NCBI GenBank assembly: GCA_963773035.1 | Contig: CAVYZX010000009.1 | Coordinates: 372,001 to 436,000, forward strand | Length of the DNA stretch: 64,000 bases | Reading direction: 5' to 3' | From: CAVRXZ01 sp963773035 | GTDB taxonomy: Bacteria; Acidobacteriota; Vicinamibacteria; Vicinamibacterales; CAVVIG01 | Part shown: positions 36,355 to 45,156 of the stretch, piece after piece | Position numbering within the stretch: the stretch's first letter is position 1 | Layout of the letters: every line of letters begins with the position of its first letter | Program-made: the position numbers and the translations under genes | The notes under the pieces: model-generated | Seen by the model: only the letters and a program-made list of their open reading frames with translations | What the model was told of the DNA's origin: nothing | Databases searched by the model: none

Positions 36355-37097
36355 TCGGTGATTGCGTCGACGTTGAACCGCGGCCGCGGCTGACGTTCGC
36401 GCTCGCGAAACAGCTGGCGAAGCTGGTGATGCTGATCGGTGATCGACTGCTCGGCGTCCACGATCGTGAAGTTGAAAATCAGAGCAAGCGACTCGTACTC
36501 GCGAATCACCCGGCGGATGAAGCGCAGATAGCTTTCGACGGGATCCTCGACGCTCGTGACGTCCTGGCCGGCTTCGTAGAATTTCGGTGTACGAGTCGCC
36601 GTCACACGCCGGCCGGAAGTACCTGGGGAAACCGAGAAATAGAAGACGAGGTCGGGCCAGAGGAGCGGTTGGTACAGCTTGATGACCCAATCGAGGTCGA
36701 GGCCGCGCGCCACGTCCCGCGCCAGGCCCGTGAAGAGAAAGCGATCGGCAATCACCAGCTTGCCGGACCAGAGCGCCGGCAACACTTCGTGTTCCACTCG
36801 ATGGCGGAAATCTGCCGCGTGCAGCAGCGAGAATTCGGTCGGGCTCAGCACCCGCAGGGCCTTCCGGCTCTTGATGAGTGGCCTGATGAGATCCGACGAA
36901 TTCCATTTCGTGGTGACGACGTCGTAGCCTTCGGATTTGAGCCAGGTCTTGAACAGCTTGCGCTGTGTCGTCTTGCCCGATCCATCCGGGCCTTCGAACG
37001 CCACGAGCATGCCAGGGCATGCCGAGGGGTCGGTCAATCGCTTCCGAGCGCGTTGACGGTTCAGCCGACGACGGACGGCCGGGAGGTGTTGATTCAC
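36321..37097 (-). CDS. Thymidylate-kinase-like P-loop kinase
   Basis: 258 residues. Walker A in FEGPDGSGKTTQRKLFKTWL, a substrate region PTEFSLLHAADFRHRVEHEV, a DR motif in LVIADRFLFTGLARDVARGL, and PDLVFYFSVSPGTSGRRVTA, all placed as in dTMP kinases. It is longer than housekeeping Tmk (about 210) and has a basic N-terminal extension of about 30 residues. Because it pairs with a degenerate second copy and faces the CotH/DUF4956 operon, I think it is a specialised relative rather than the housekeeping enzyme; inference. Confidence 0.75.
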   Translation of the reverse strand: MNQHLPAVRRRLNRQRARKRLTDPSACPGMLVAFEGPDGSGKTTQRKLFKTWLKSEGYDVVTTKWNSSDLIRPLIKSRKALRVLSPTEFSLLHAADFRHRVEHEVLPALWSGKLVIADRFLFTGLARDVARGLDLDWVIKLYQPLLWPDLVFYFSVSPGTSGRRVTATRTPKFYEAGQDVTSVEDPVESYLRFIRRVIREYESLALIFNFTIVDAEQSITDQHHQLRQLFRERERQPRPRFNVDAITEWLSLVGGAQP

Positions 37098-37738
37098 TCA
37101 ATCAATCCGCGCCCATGATAACGCGACCGTAACGAGGACGTAGCGACGGGGTGCCACACGCCATCCCTGACGGCTACGCGACTGTTGAGGGGGCTCAGTG
37201 GCCAGAAACGGGCTGCTCCGCGAACCGCTCGACGCCGCGGGAAACCGCTCCTTCGGGTCATGTGTACAGCGGGCGCAGCTCCGTGAGCTGCGCCGGACTC
37301 GGCCCTGCGTTCGCGGTTTCCCGTCTGTCGGTCGACTCGCGGCGCTCGCAAGGTTCGCTTTCGCAGCCAGTTTCTGACCGACTCTTCACATAAGCAATTT
37401 CCGAACGGCATTAGCTGTCGCCCTGCGACCCTCCCAGCGTAGTGCGCACACGATCGACCATCTCGCCGGAGAGTCGGTCGCGGTTGCAGGCATCGGTGGT
37501 GTTCCCTTTAGCAAAAACTGCCACGACTGGTCCGGAGCCGGCCGAAGAATCTGCCGCGCGCGGCGCGAGGAACCGTGCCGCTCGTCACGATATGCGCTTT
37601 TGTTTTGTGCTACAAAACGCCTGGCATGCATCGTCGGCGGGTGGCGTGGCTGCGCGGAGCCGCGGGCCGCACGCTGCGCGTCTCGAGCGTGATCGGCGCA
37701 ATGACGACGATGGTATGATGCGCGCGAAACGCGAGCCA
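37098..37738. other. Intergenic region without a convincing gene
   Basis: About 640 bases upstream of the TMPK-like gene. Short open frames on both strands have Arg-rich or Ala-rich shadow composition and no family resemblance. The last 100 bases include a GC-rich stretch (37560-37690). I see no RNA gene or clear repeat. Confidence 0.5.
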
Positions 37739-38152
37739 ATGTCCATCGCCAGGCTGAGCGCGAAAGTCCAGCGGTTAGACAAGAGCCGTGAACCGACTTA
37801 CCGTGAGAGTCGGCCGGTTGGAACAGTCAGTGGATCGCGGGTTCAAAGCTGTCGATCGCAGGTTCATAGGCGTGGATCGCCGGTTCGAATCGGTCGACGG
37901 TAGGTTCGATGCGGTGGACCGTAGGTTCGAGGTGGTGGACCGCAGGTTCGAGGCGGTGGACCACAGGTTCGACCGCGTCGAGCACACAATCGAGCGTTCG
38001 GCCGAAGAAACGGCGCCGGCATTTCTGAAGTGATCGCAGAGAGCCTCCGGGACGACCTCCGCTTATTTGCCAGGGATGCGATCGCGCGGCGACTCGGACG
38101 GCTCGATGATCAACATGACGCGCGGCTTGCCCGATTAGAGCGGTCGCCATAA
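37739..38152 (+). pseudogene. Coiled-coil protein with RRFE heptads, frameshifted
   Basis: ATG 37739 opens a frame (SIARLSAKVQRLDK) that changes near 37785 into one encoding NRLTVRVGRLEQSV followed by seven VDRRFEA-type heptads and DRVEHTIERS, which stops at 38033. A third frame starting at GTG 38030 gives IAESLRDDLRLFARDAIARR and DDQHDARLARLERSP to a stop at 38152. Joined together the three parts make one coiled-coil protein of about 137 residues, a known small-protein design in Acidobacteriota, of unknown function. Whether it is decayed or mis-sequenced cannot be decided here. Confidence 0.6.
37830..37976 (+). repeat. 21-base tandem repeat encoding VDRRFEA heptads
   Basis: Seven consecutive 21-base units of the type GTGGACCGTAGGTTCGAGG-CG. 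Each encodes one heptad with conserved Val-Asp and Arg-Phe, and codons vary between units, consistent with older amplification under protein-level constraint. Confidence 0.85.
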
Positions 38153-38295
38153 TTCCTCGTCAGCAATCTTCGATGCGACCGGTGTGGGACCACGCCGGAT
38201 ACCTTTCATGCCCGAGCGCAGTCTTGAGAGTTCTCGACACGGTGTCTTTGTGACCTGCGCCAGTGTTGGAGTGGTAAAATCGCGGCTCACGGACT

Positions 38296-39168
38296 ATGAA
38301 GGCCGTTGTTCGTCACTCGATCGTAAGAGTCGCTGCGGCCGCCGTTGGAGTCTGCCTCGCGACCATTGTGACCCTCCTTGCCGGCCAGACCCCTTCGACA
38401 TATCGACCGCCACGCCTCGCAGACGGCAAGCCGGATCTGAACGGCATCTGGCAGTCGTTGAATGAAGCGAACTACGACCTCGAGGGCCACACCGCGCGGC
38501 CGGCTCTGGCCGTCCGGCCTGGTCCGTACGGTCCGGTACCTGCGGCGCCGGTGCTCGCGCTCGGCGCCGTGGGCGCCGTGCCCCCAGGACTCGGCGTGGT
38601 CGAGGGGGGACCGATTCCGTATCTGCCGGAAGCGTTGAAAAAGAAGCAGGAGAATCAGGAGCAGTGGCTCGAGCGCGATCCGGAAATCAAGTGCTACCTG
38701 CCGGGCGTTCCTCGTGCCACTTACATGGCGCAGCCCTTTCAGATTCTCCAGAACTCGAGCGCGATCTTCATTGCGTACCAATATGCCGGCGCCACGCGCA
38801 ACATTTACATGAAAGACCCCGGCCCGCCGCCGGTCGACTCGTGGATGGGACAGTCGGTCGGCCGCTGGGACGGCGACACGCTCGTCGTCGACGTGAAGGG
38901 CTTCAACGATCAAACGTGGTTCGATCGCTCCGGCAACTTCCACAGCGACAAACTGCACGTGGTCGAGCGCTATACCCGGACGGCGCCGGATGTGATCAGC
39001 TACGAGGCCACGATCGAGGATCCGCAGGTGTTTTCCCGGTCGTGGAAGATCGCCATGCCGCTCTACCGTCGTCTCGAGAAGAACGCGCAGTTGATGGACT
39101 TCAAGTGCGTGGAGTTCGTAGAGGAGCTGTTGTATGGACAATGGCGAAAAAAGCCACTGCCTAGGTAG
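38296..39168 (+). CDS. Secreted protein of the WEGDTLVVD family, function unknown
   Basis: 290 residues, ATG start, signal RVAAAAVGVCLATIVTLLAG. LADGKPDLNGIWQSLNEANY marks the N-terminal module; the central part has ERDPEIKCYLPGVPRATYM, and SVGRWDGDTLVVDVKGFND with HVVERYTRTAPDVISYEATI the C-terminal one. It is a paralogue of the proteins at 3.0-3.9 and 39.3-40.4 kb and is likely periplasmic. It is 123 bases from the next paralogue, so they are probably co-transcribed. Confidence 0.75.
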   Translation: MKAVVRHSIVRVAAAAVGVCLATIVTLLAGQTPSTYRPPRLADGKPDLNGIWQSLNEANYDLEGHTARPALAVRPGPYGPVPAAPVLALGAVGAVPPGLGVVEGGPIPYLPEALKKKQENQEQWLERDPEIKCYLPGVPRATYMAQPFQILQNSSAIFIAYQYAGATRNIYMKDPGPPPVDSWMGQSVGRWDGDTLVVDVKGFNDQTWFDRSGNFHSDKLHVVERYTRTAPDVISYEATIEDPQVFSRSWKIAMPLYRRLEKNAQLMDFKCVEFVEELLYGQWRKKPLPR

Positions 39169-39291
39169 GGCATGTAGGGAGCGCCTGCGGCTATGCTGAG
39201 CCGAGGACGTGGAAATCCGAGGCGAAGCATCAGCGTGAGTTCGCGGCGGGGGTGGGGCCCCGCCGCCAGTGAAAAAAAGGGGCAGGAGGGT

Positions 39292-40377
39292 ATGCGTAAT
39301 CGAATTCTCTTCGTGACGGTCGCGTTGGCAATCGCTGGCGCGATCGGGATCCTCGCACCAGTTCACCTCGCTGGACAGGCGAAATCGCCCGTGCCGCGAG
39401 CGGCTGATGGCCATCCCGATCTCTCCGGGATGTACGATTTGGCGATGCTGACGCCGCTCGAGCGGCCGGCGGGGCTGCCTGCGGTTCTGTCGGACGCGGA
39501 AGCGGAAAAATTGGAGAAGAACATCGCCGCAGCCGAGAATCGAGCGAGGCAGGACATTCGCGGCGATCGGGAGGCCCCGCCCAAAGGCGGTGACGGCTCG
39601 GTCGGTCCTGCGGGGAACGTCGGCGGCTACAACACGTTCTGGCTCGACCGCGGAACGCACTACAGCACGGTCGACGGCCAGAAACGATCGTCGATTGTGA
39701 TCGACCCGGCTGATGGGAAGGTTCCTTCTCTCACCCCGGAGGCGCGTCAGCGTACGCTGAGATTTCTCTCGGCCCGGCCGACTTCCGATGCAGGGGAAAG
39801 CAACCGAGATCCGGGACTCGAGCCACCCGGTTCCTACGATGATCCCGAACGCCGCCCGCTCGGCGAGCGATGTCTGCTCGGATTCGGGTCGACATCTGGA
39901 CCACCGGTGCTACCGAACTACTTCTACAACAACCTCCACCAGATCGTGCAGACCGCCGACTCGATCATGATCCTCACGGAGATGGTCCACGACGCGCGCA
40001 TCGTCCGCATGAACGCGCAACATCTGCCGCCCACGATCCGCAAATGGATGGGTGATTCGGTCGGGCACTGGGAAGGCGACACGCTGGTCGTCGATACGAC
40101 GAATTTCACCGATCAGACACGGTTTCGCGGATCTACCGAAAACCTGCACGTGGAGGAACGTTTCACACGCGTAGACGGTCGATCCTTGAAGTATCGATTT
40201 ACGATTGAAGATCCCGCGACCTGGACCAGGCCGTGGACCGGCGAGTACACCTGGCCGATTACCGACGAGAGCATGTACGAGTACGCTTGCCACGAAGCGA
40301 ACTACGCACTCAGTGGCATTTTGAGTGGTGCTCGACAGCGCGATCGTGAGGCCGACGGGACCAAGGCAGGGAAGTAG
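39292..40377 (+). CDS. Secreted protein of the WEGDTLVVD family, function unknown
   Basis: 361 residues from ATG 39292, chosen because GGAGG (39285-39289) precedes it and a signal peptide (ILFVTVALAIAGAIGILAP) follows. ADGHPDLSGMYDLAMLTPLE, then GQKRSSIVIDPADGKVPSLT, LGERCLLGFGSTSGPPVLP, SVGHWEGDTLVVDTTNFTD and NLHVEERFTRVDGRSLKYRF. This is the best-preserved version of the family in the window. The extra ERCL segment carries one conserved Cys. Function unknown. Confidence 0.76.
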   Translation: MRNRILFVTVALAIAGAIGILAPVHLAGQAKSPVPRAADGHPDLSGMYDLAMLTPLERPAGLPAVLSDAEAEKLEKNIAAAENRARQDIRGDREAPPKGGDGSVGPAGNVGGYNTFWLDRGTHYSTVDGQKRSSIVIDPADGKVPSLTPEARQRTLRFLSARPTSDAGESNRDPGLEPPGSYDDPERRPLGERCLLGFGSTSGPPVLPNYFYNNLHQIVQTADSIMILTEMVHDARIVRMNAQHLPPTIRKWMGDSVGHWEGDTLVVDTTNFTDQTRFRGSTENLHVEERFTRVDGRSLKYRFTIEDPATWTRPWTGEYTWPITDESMYEYACHEANYALSGILSGARQRDREADGTKAGK

Positions 40378-40442
40378 CACAGGCTTGATGCAGGGCAGAC
40401 GGCTTTTTCGAAGGCTCCGGGCGTCAGAGGTAGAATCCAAAT

Positions 40443-40667
40443 ATGAAGTGGCAAGATCGAATCTCGGTGAACCCGACGGTACGAAGCGGAAAGCCGTGTA
40501 TCAAGGGTACCCGGATCACCGTGTACGACGTGTTGGAGTACCTCGCGGGGGGGATGAGCGAAGACGAGATTCTCAGCGACTTTCCAGATCTCACGCGCGA
40601 GGACGTTCGAGCGTCGCTGGCATTCGCGGCGGCACGTGAGCGGCGCTTGACAAATTCAGTTGCGTGA
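40443..40667 (+). CDS. DUF433 family antitoxin-like protein
   Basis: 74 residues with the typical DUF433 pattern: ISVNPTVRSGKPCIKGTRIT, VYDVLEYLAGGMSEDEILSD and FPDLTREDVRASLAFAA. DUF433 proteins are small DNA-binding helix-turn-helix antitoxins commonly paired with DUF5615 PIN-like proteins, as here. Overlap of 4 bases with the toxin start (GTGA) implies coupled translation, and the pair probably represses its own promoter. Confidence 0.9.
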   Translation: MKWQDRISVNPTVRSGKPCIKGTRITVYDVLEYLAGGMSEDEILSDFPDLTREDVRASLAFAAARERRLTNSVA

Positions 40668-41014
40668 AGCTGCTCTACGACGAGAACCTGAGCGCCAAGC
40701 TGATGAGCAGTCTTGCCAATGAATATCCCGACAGCGCACACGTCGGGATTGTCGGTCTACGTGGAGCAGAGGATCATCAAGTTTGGGACTATGCCCGCGT
40801 GCACGGCCTCGCGATTGTGTCGAAGGATACTGACTTCCGCGAGCGAAGCTTCGTTGAAGGATTCCCTCCGAAGGTCATCTGGCTCGACGTGGGCAACGCG
40901 GGCACGCAGGCGATTGCTGAACTGTTGCGGGCTGAGCGACAACGCATCGAGCGATTCGAGACGCAAGAGGACACGTCGCTACTGATTCTCTCGATCGGGG
41001 CAAGAGCAATCTGA
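40664..41014 (+). CDS. DUF5615 family PIN-like toxin
   Basis: 116 residues with a GTG start. KLLYDENLSAKLMSSLANEY gives the first acidic residues (Asp, Glu), and GLAIVSKDTDFRERSFVEGF, PPKVIWLDVGNAG the others expected for a PIN/Mut7-C-like nuclease fold. Together with the overlapping DUF433 gene it forms a probable type II toxin-antitoxin module. Confidence 0.88.
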   Translation: MKLLYDENLSAKLMSSLANEYPDSAHVGIVGLRGAEDHQVWDYARVHGLAIVSKDTDFRERSFVEGFPPKVIWLDVGNAGTQAIAELLRAERQRIERFETQEDTSLLILSIGARAI

Positions 41015-41025
41015 GGAGTGGTTAC

Positions 41026-41469
41026 ATGCGACCGATGATGACACGTGTCCTGGTTGGGGTCATTCTCCCGGTGTTGGGGGCACCGCCGCTCGTCGCTCAC
41101 CATGCATTCGGTGGTGAGTTCGATCCAAACAAGCCCGTCGTCTTGAAAGGACCCGTCACCAAGGTGGAATGGGTGAACCCGCACGCATGGATTCATGTCG
41201 AGGTGACCAAGCCCGACGGCAGCAAGGAAGTGTGGATGGTTGAAGGGGGCTCGCCGAATTCCCTGCTCCGGCGCGGCGTCACGAAGGATTCTCTACAGCC
41301 CGGCACCGTCATCGTCGTCGACGGTTATCAGGCTCGCGACCATACGCTGCTTCGCGCGAACGGCCGGAACATCACGTATCCAGACGGCCGGAAGCTGTTC
41401 CTCGGTTCGTCGGGGACAGGTGCACCGCTCGACGGAGCCGACCCCTCCGCCACGGCACCTGGCCGGTAA
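41026..41469 (+). CDS. DUF6152 family secreted protein
   Basis: 147 residues with a short signal (VLVGVILPVLGAPPLVAHHAF). HHAFGGEFDPNKPVVLKGPV, VEWVNPHAWIHVEVTKPDGS and RDHTLLRANGRNITYPDGRK match DUF6152, which is usually encoded beside WEGDTLVVD-family genes, here 1 kb upstream beyond the toxin-antitoxin pair. It is probably periplasmic; function unknown. Confidence 0.82.
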   Translation: MRPMMTRVLVGVILPVLGAPPLVAHHAFGGEFDPNKPVVLKGPVTKVEWVNPHAWIHVEVTKPDGSKEVWMVEGGSPNSLLRRGVTKDSLQPGTVIVVDGYQARDHTLLRANGRNITYPDGRKLFLGSSGTGAPLDGADPSATAPGR

Positions 41470-41638
41470 TTTCCTTGGCTTTGGCGGCCGATATCCAGAT
41501 GGCGCCGGGATGTTAAACGTTCACGCCGGGAAGCTCGACCTGTTAAATTTCGGCCTATCAGACGTTAACGACTATTAGGCGACCAGAAGCGACATTTGTG
41601 GCCAATAGCTTGTCCTGGCTGGACAAGAAGCTGGCCGC

Positions 41639-44600
41639 ATGGCAATCTGTGCACCTCGCACCATGAGTCCCGGTAGGGCGTTGCCCAAAGAACGTGCGGC
41701 GCAGCAAGCGCGTGCGCTGGAGTGCATCTACGAGGCTGAAACGACAGCCTCTGGCACCGGTACGTCGCTGACCGTCCTGGCCAGCCGTCTTGGAACCTCC
41801 GACCACGACGCCACCGAAACGCTGATTGGCCTCGTGCATCGGGGTGAAATCATTCATGACCCGGCGAGCGGCGAGTATCGATTGACCGCCAGTGGTCGTC
41901 TCGAGGCTGCCAGGCGGTTCACGCTGATACCCGGGTCACCGCCGGCGGACGCTCACAAGAAGACGCCGCGCGAAGCCGACGACATGACTCGATTGCCGAG
42001 TAACGAATCGGACGATCAGACGCTCGTTGGTGGTCGTCCTCAGACGAGCGATGACGACCAGCAGACGATCGTCGGTGCTCCCCCGGGAAGCAGCGACGAC
42101 GGCGCGACGATCGTCGGCGGTGGTTCAGAGCCGAGCCAAGGCGACACCGGTCCGCTCAGTGTTGGCGAGCGATTTGGGAATCGGTATCGCATCACGAAGC
42201 TGCTTGGCGTGGGCGGCATGGGGGCCGTCTACGAGGCGTGGGACGGCGAGCTCGGTGTCTCCGTTGCGTTGAAGGTCATCCGGCCGGAGATCGCGAGCGA
42301 TTCCGAAGCGGCGCGCGAGCTGGAGCGTCGCTTCAAGCGCGAGCTGCTGCTCGCTCGGCAGGTCACGCATCCCAACGTCGTGCGCATTCACGACCTGGGC
42401 GAAATCAACGGCATCAAGTACATCACGATGCCGTACATCGAAGGCGACGACCTCGGGACGATTTTGAAGGCCGAGGGCCGCCTTCCGGTGCCGCGAGCGT
42501 TGGCGATTTTGCGGCAGGCGCTGTCAGGACTCGTTGCGGCGCATAAGGCCGGCATCGTTCACCGCGATCTCAAGCCGGCCAACATCATGGTCGACACCGA
42601 AGGCCAGGCGCTGCTGATGGACTTCGGCATCGCGCGATCGATCGGACTGCCCGCGGAGGAAATTCACAAGGGCAGCAGCCACTCAAAACCGGGTTCGTTC
42701 GGCGAAACGATGGTCGGCGCGGTTGTCGGGACCATCCATTACATGGCGCCGGAGCAGGCAAAAGGGCAGACGGTCGATCACCGGGCCGACGTCTATGCCT
42801 TTGGTTTGATTCTTCGGGACACATTGCTCGGCCTGAATCGCCGGGAGGGTGCGCCGACTGCGCTCGCCGAGCTGCAGAAGCGCCTCGATGCCCCGCCGGT
42901 GTCGCTAAAGTCTCTCGATGCGACGATTCCGGAACCGCTCGACCGCATCGTTACCCGGTGTCTCGCTCCCGATCCGGCCGAACGTTATCAAACGACGGCG
43001 GAGTTGGAGGCCGACCTCAATCGGCTCGACGATCAGGGCGAACTGATTCCGATCAAGCGAGTCCTAAGGCTTCCGGTCGCGGTCGCAATCAGTTTGTTGC
43101 TGGTGCTGCTCTCGTCGGGCATTTGGTGGTATTTCCGGCCGCCGCCTGCGCCAGTGGCCCACGATCCGGTTTCCGTGGTGATCGCGGACCTGCAAAACAA
43201 CACCGGCGACTCGACGCTCGATCGGGTTCTGGAGCCAACGCTCAAGCGCGCGCTAGAGGATGCAAGCTTCATCAACGCGTACGACCGCAGCGGAATGAGT
43301 AACCTTGGCGTGCGGCCTCCCGAGAAATTGGATGAGGCTGCGGCCCGCGACATTGCTCTGAAGCAGGGTCTTGGCGTCGTTCTTTTGGGTTCGCTAGACC
43401 GCCAGGGCGACCGATACGAAATTTCGATCAAAGCCGTTCAGTCGGTGACCGGCAATGTGCTCACAACGACGAAAGGTAGGGCGTCGAGTAAAGACGAGAT
43501 CTTTGGCGCAGCGACGAACCTCGTGATCGCCGTGCGCAAGGCTCTGGGCGACGACACATCAGACTCCGCGCAGATGTACGCACTCAATACCGTGTCAGCG
43601 AATTATCCGGAAGTGATGCGCTACTACGTGGCCGGAAGGGAAGCCTCGGCCAGCGGCGACTTCGAAGAGGCGCGACGGAACTTCCTCAAAGCCGTAGATG
43701 TAGATCCGAAGTTCGGGCTGGGCTATCTCAACCTGGGCATCATGTCGCAGAATCTGGGCAATTTACAGGAAGCCGAGCAGTACATCCAGAAAGCTGTCAG
43801 TTTCCTCGCCGGTATGACCGAGCGCGAACGCTACGGCGTTCGCGGCCGCTTGTACATGATCACCGGTGACTACCAGCGATGCGTGAAGGAATACGGCGAA
43901 ATGATTGGCCGGTATTCGGCAGACGTGAATGCGCGCCTCAGCCTGGCATCGTGTTGGTCGTTCCTGAGGAACTTGCCCAATGCGCTCGAGGAGACGCGGC
44001 AAGTCGTGAAAATCCTGCCGAAGCGTCCAATATACAGGATCAATTTGGCCTTGTACGAAACTTACGCGGGCAATTTCCAGACTGGGGAGCAAGAGGCGCG
44101 AACGGTGCAAGAGCTGGGCAATCCGCAGTGGGGTTTCTTTTCTCTAGCATTCGCCCAGATTGGGCAAGGCCAGGTACGCGAAGCTGCCGAAACCTACGAA
44201 CAACTTGCGACTGTCAACGCACAAGGGGCATCGCAAGCGGCGTCCGGTCTTGGCGATCTTGCCGTGGTCGAAGGACGTTTCTCGGAGGCAGTGAGTATTC
44301 TGCAGAAGGGTGCTGAAGTCGAACTGGCTTCGAAGAGCATCGACACAGCCGCCGCGAAATTCGCGTCGCTAGCTCACGCACACCTTTTGCTCGGGCAGAA
44401 CCGTCTGGCAATTGTTGCGGCTGAAAAGGCGTTGGGAAACAGCAAGGCGGTGAAGATCCGATTCCTGGCGGCAAGAGCACTTCTCGAGGCGGGAGAAAAA
44501 GGAAGGGCCCAGCAGCTTGCCTCCGAGCTTGCTTCCGAGTCCCAGGCCGAGCCGCAGGCCTACGCCAAGATCATTGAGGCAGCGGCTGCCATGAAAGATG

Positions 44601-44986
44601 GAAACTCGCGACAGGCGATCAAAGTCCTCACGGAGGCCAATAACCTTCTGGATACCTGGATTGGTCACTTCGACCTGGGCCGAGCCTACTTCGAAGCCGG
44701 CCGTCAGGGGACGAGCGGCACCGGGCTTCGCGCGGTTGACGATTTCGTGCAAGCGGATTCCGAGTTCGATCTTTGCGTCAAGCGCCGCGGCGAAGCCTTA
44801 TCGTTGTTCTTGGACGAAGAGCCCACATATGGCTACTTTCCAGCCGTCTATTACTATCAGGGTCGCGTCAGGGAAGAGCTGAAGACCGAAGGGTTCGCGG
44901 ACTCATATCGCGCCTATCTCGCTCTTCGCGGCCAATCAAAACAAGACCCATTGCTCTCCGAAGTCCGCCAGCGCGCTGGCTCCTAA
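41639..44986 (+). CDS. Ser/Thr protein kinase with TPR C-terminal region
   Basis: 1115 residues, intact. Residues 20-95 resemble a winged helix. A linker at 115-165 carries three near-identical T-I-V-G sites (Thr128, Thr143, Thr157), each preceded by acidic residues. Kinase domain 181-455: GVGGMGAVYEA, Lys212, HRDLKPAN from 308, DFG 328-330, MAPEQ. Membrane segment about 477-498. Then a TolB-N-like segment (VVIADLQNNTGDSTLDRVLE) and TPRs from about 620 to 1090. ATG 41663 is an alternative start. Phosphorylated Thr-x-x-Val-type sites often recruit FHA domains, so the linker may be a docking platform; inference. Confidence 0.9.
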   Translation: MAICAPRTMSPGRALPKERAAQQARALECIYEAETTASGTGTSLTVLASRLGTSDHDATETLIGLVHRGEIIHDPASGEYRLTASGRLEAARRFTLIPGSPPADAHKKTPREADDMTRLPSNESDDQTLVGGRPQTSDDDQQTIVGAPPGSSDDGATIVGGGSEPSQGDTGPLSVGERFGNRYRITKLLGVGGMGAVYEAWDGELGVSVALKVIRPEIASDSEAARELERRFKRELLLARQVTHPNVVRIHDLGEINGIKYITMPYIEGDDLGTILKAEGRLPVPRALAILRQALSGLVAAHKAGIVHRDLKPANIMVDTEGQALLMDFGIARSIGLPAEEIHKGSSHSKPGSFGETMVGAVVGTIHYMAPEQAKGQTVDHRADVYAFGLILRDTLLGLNRREGAPTALAELQKRLDAPPVSLKSLDATIPEPLDRIVTRCLAPDPAERYQTTAELEADLNRLDDQGELIPIKRVLRLPVAVAISLLLVLLSSGIWWYFRPPPAPVAHDPVSVVIADLQNNTGDSTLDRVLEPTLKRALEDASFINAYDRSGMSNLGVRPPEKLDEAAARDIALKQGLGVVLLGSLDRQGDRYEISIKAVQSVTGNVLTTTKGRASSKDEIFGAATNLVIAVRKALGDDTSDSAQMYALNTVSANYPEVMRYYVAGREASASGDFEEARRNFLKAVDVDPKFGLGYLNLGIMSQNLGNLQEAEQYIQKAVSFLAGMTERERYGVRGRLYMITGDYQRCVKEYGEMIGRYSADVNARLSLASCWSFLRNLPNALEETRQVVKILPKRPIYRINLALYETYAGNFQTGEQEARTVQELGNPQWGFFSLAFAQIGQGQVREAAETYEQLATVNAQGASQAASGLGDLAVVEGRFSEAVSILQKGAEVELASKSIDTAAAKFASLAHAHLLLGQNRLAIVAAEKALGNSKAVKIRFLAARALLEAGEKGRAQQLASELASESQAEPQAYAKIIEAAAAMKDGNSRQAIKVLTEANNLLDTWIGHFDLGRAYFEAGRQGTSGTGLRAVDDFVQADSEFDLCVKRRGEALSLFLDEEPTYGYFPAVYYYQGRVREELKTEGFADSYRAYLALRGQSKQDPLLSEVRQRAGS

Positions 44987-45156
44987 CCCGACCTGGGCCA
45001 GCCTCGGGGTAGCCCGTGTCGCGTTACTCGCATCGAGAGTCCGATAAAACTGTTTCGGCGATATCCGCGTTCGGCGAGGGTTTCCATCACACTCGACTGA
45101 ACAGGCGTATGATCGGCTCGACCTTGGTGTCGGTAGGTCTGTTGTCCGGAGGCCGT

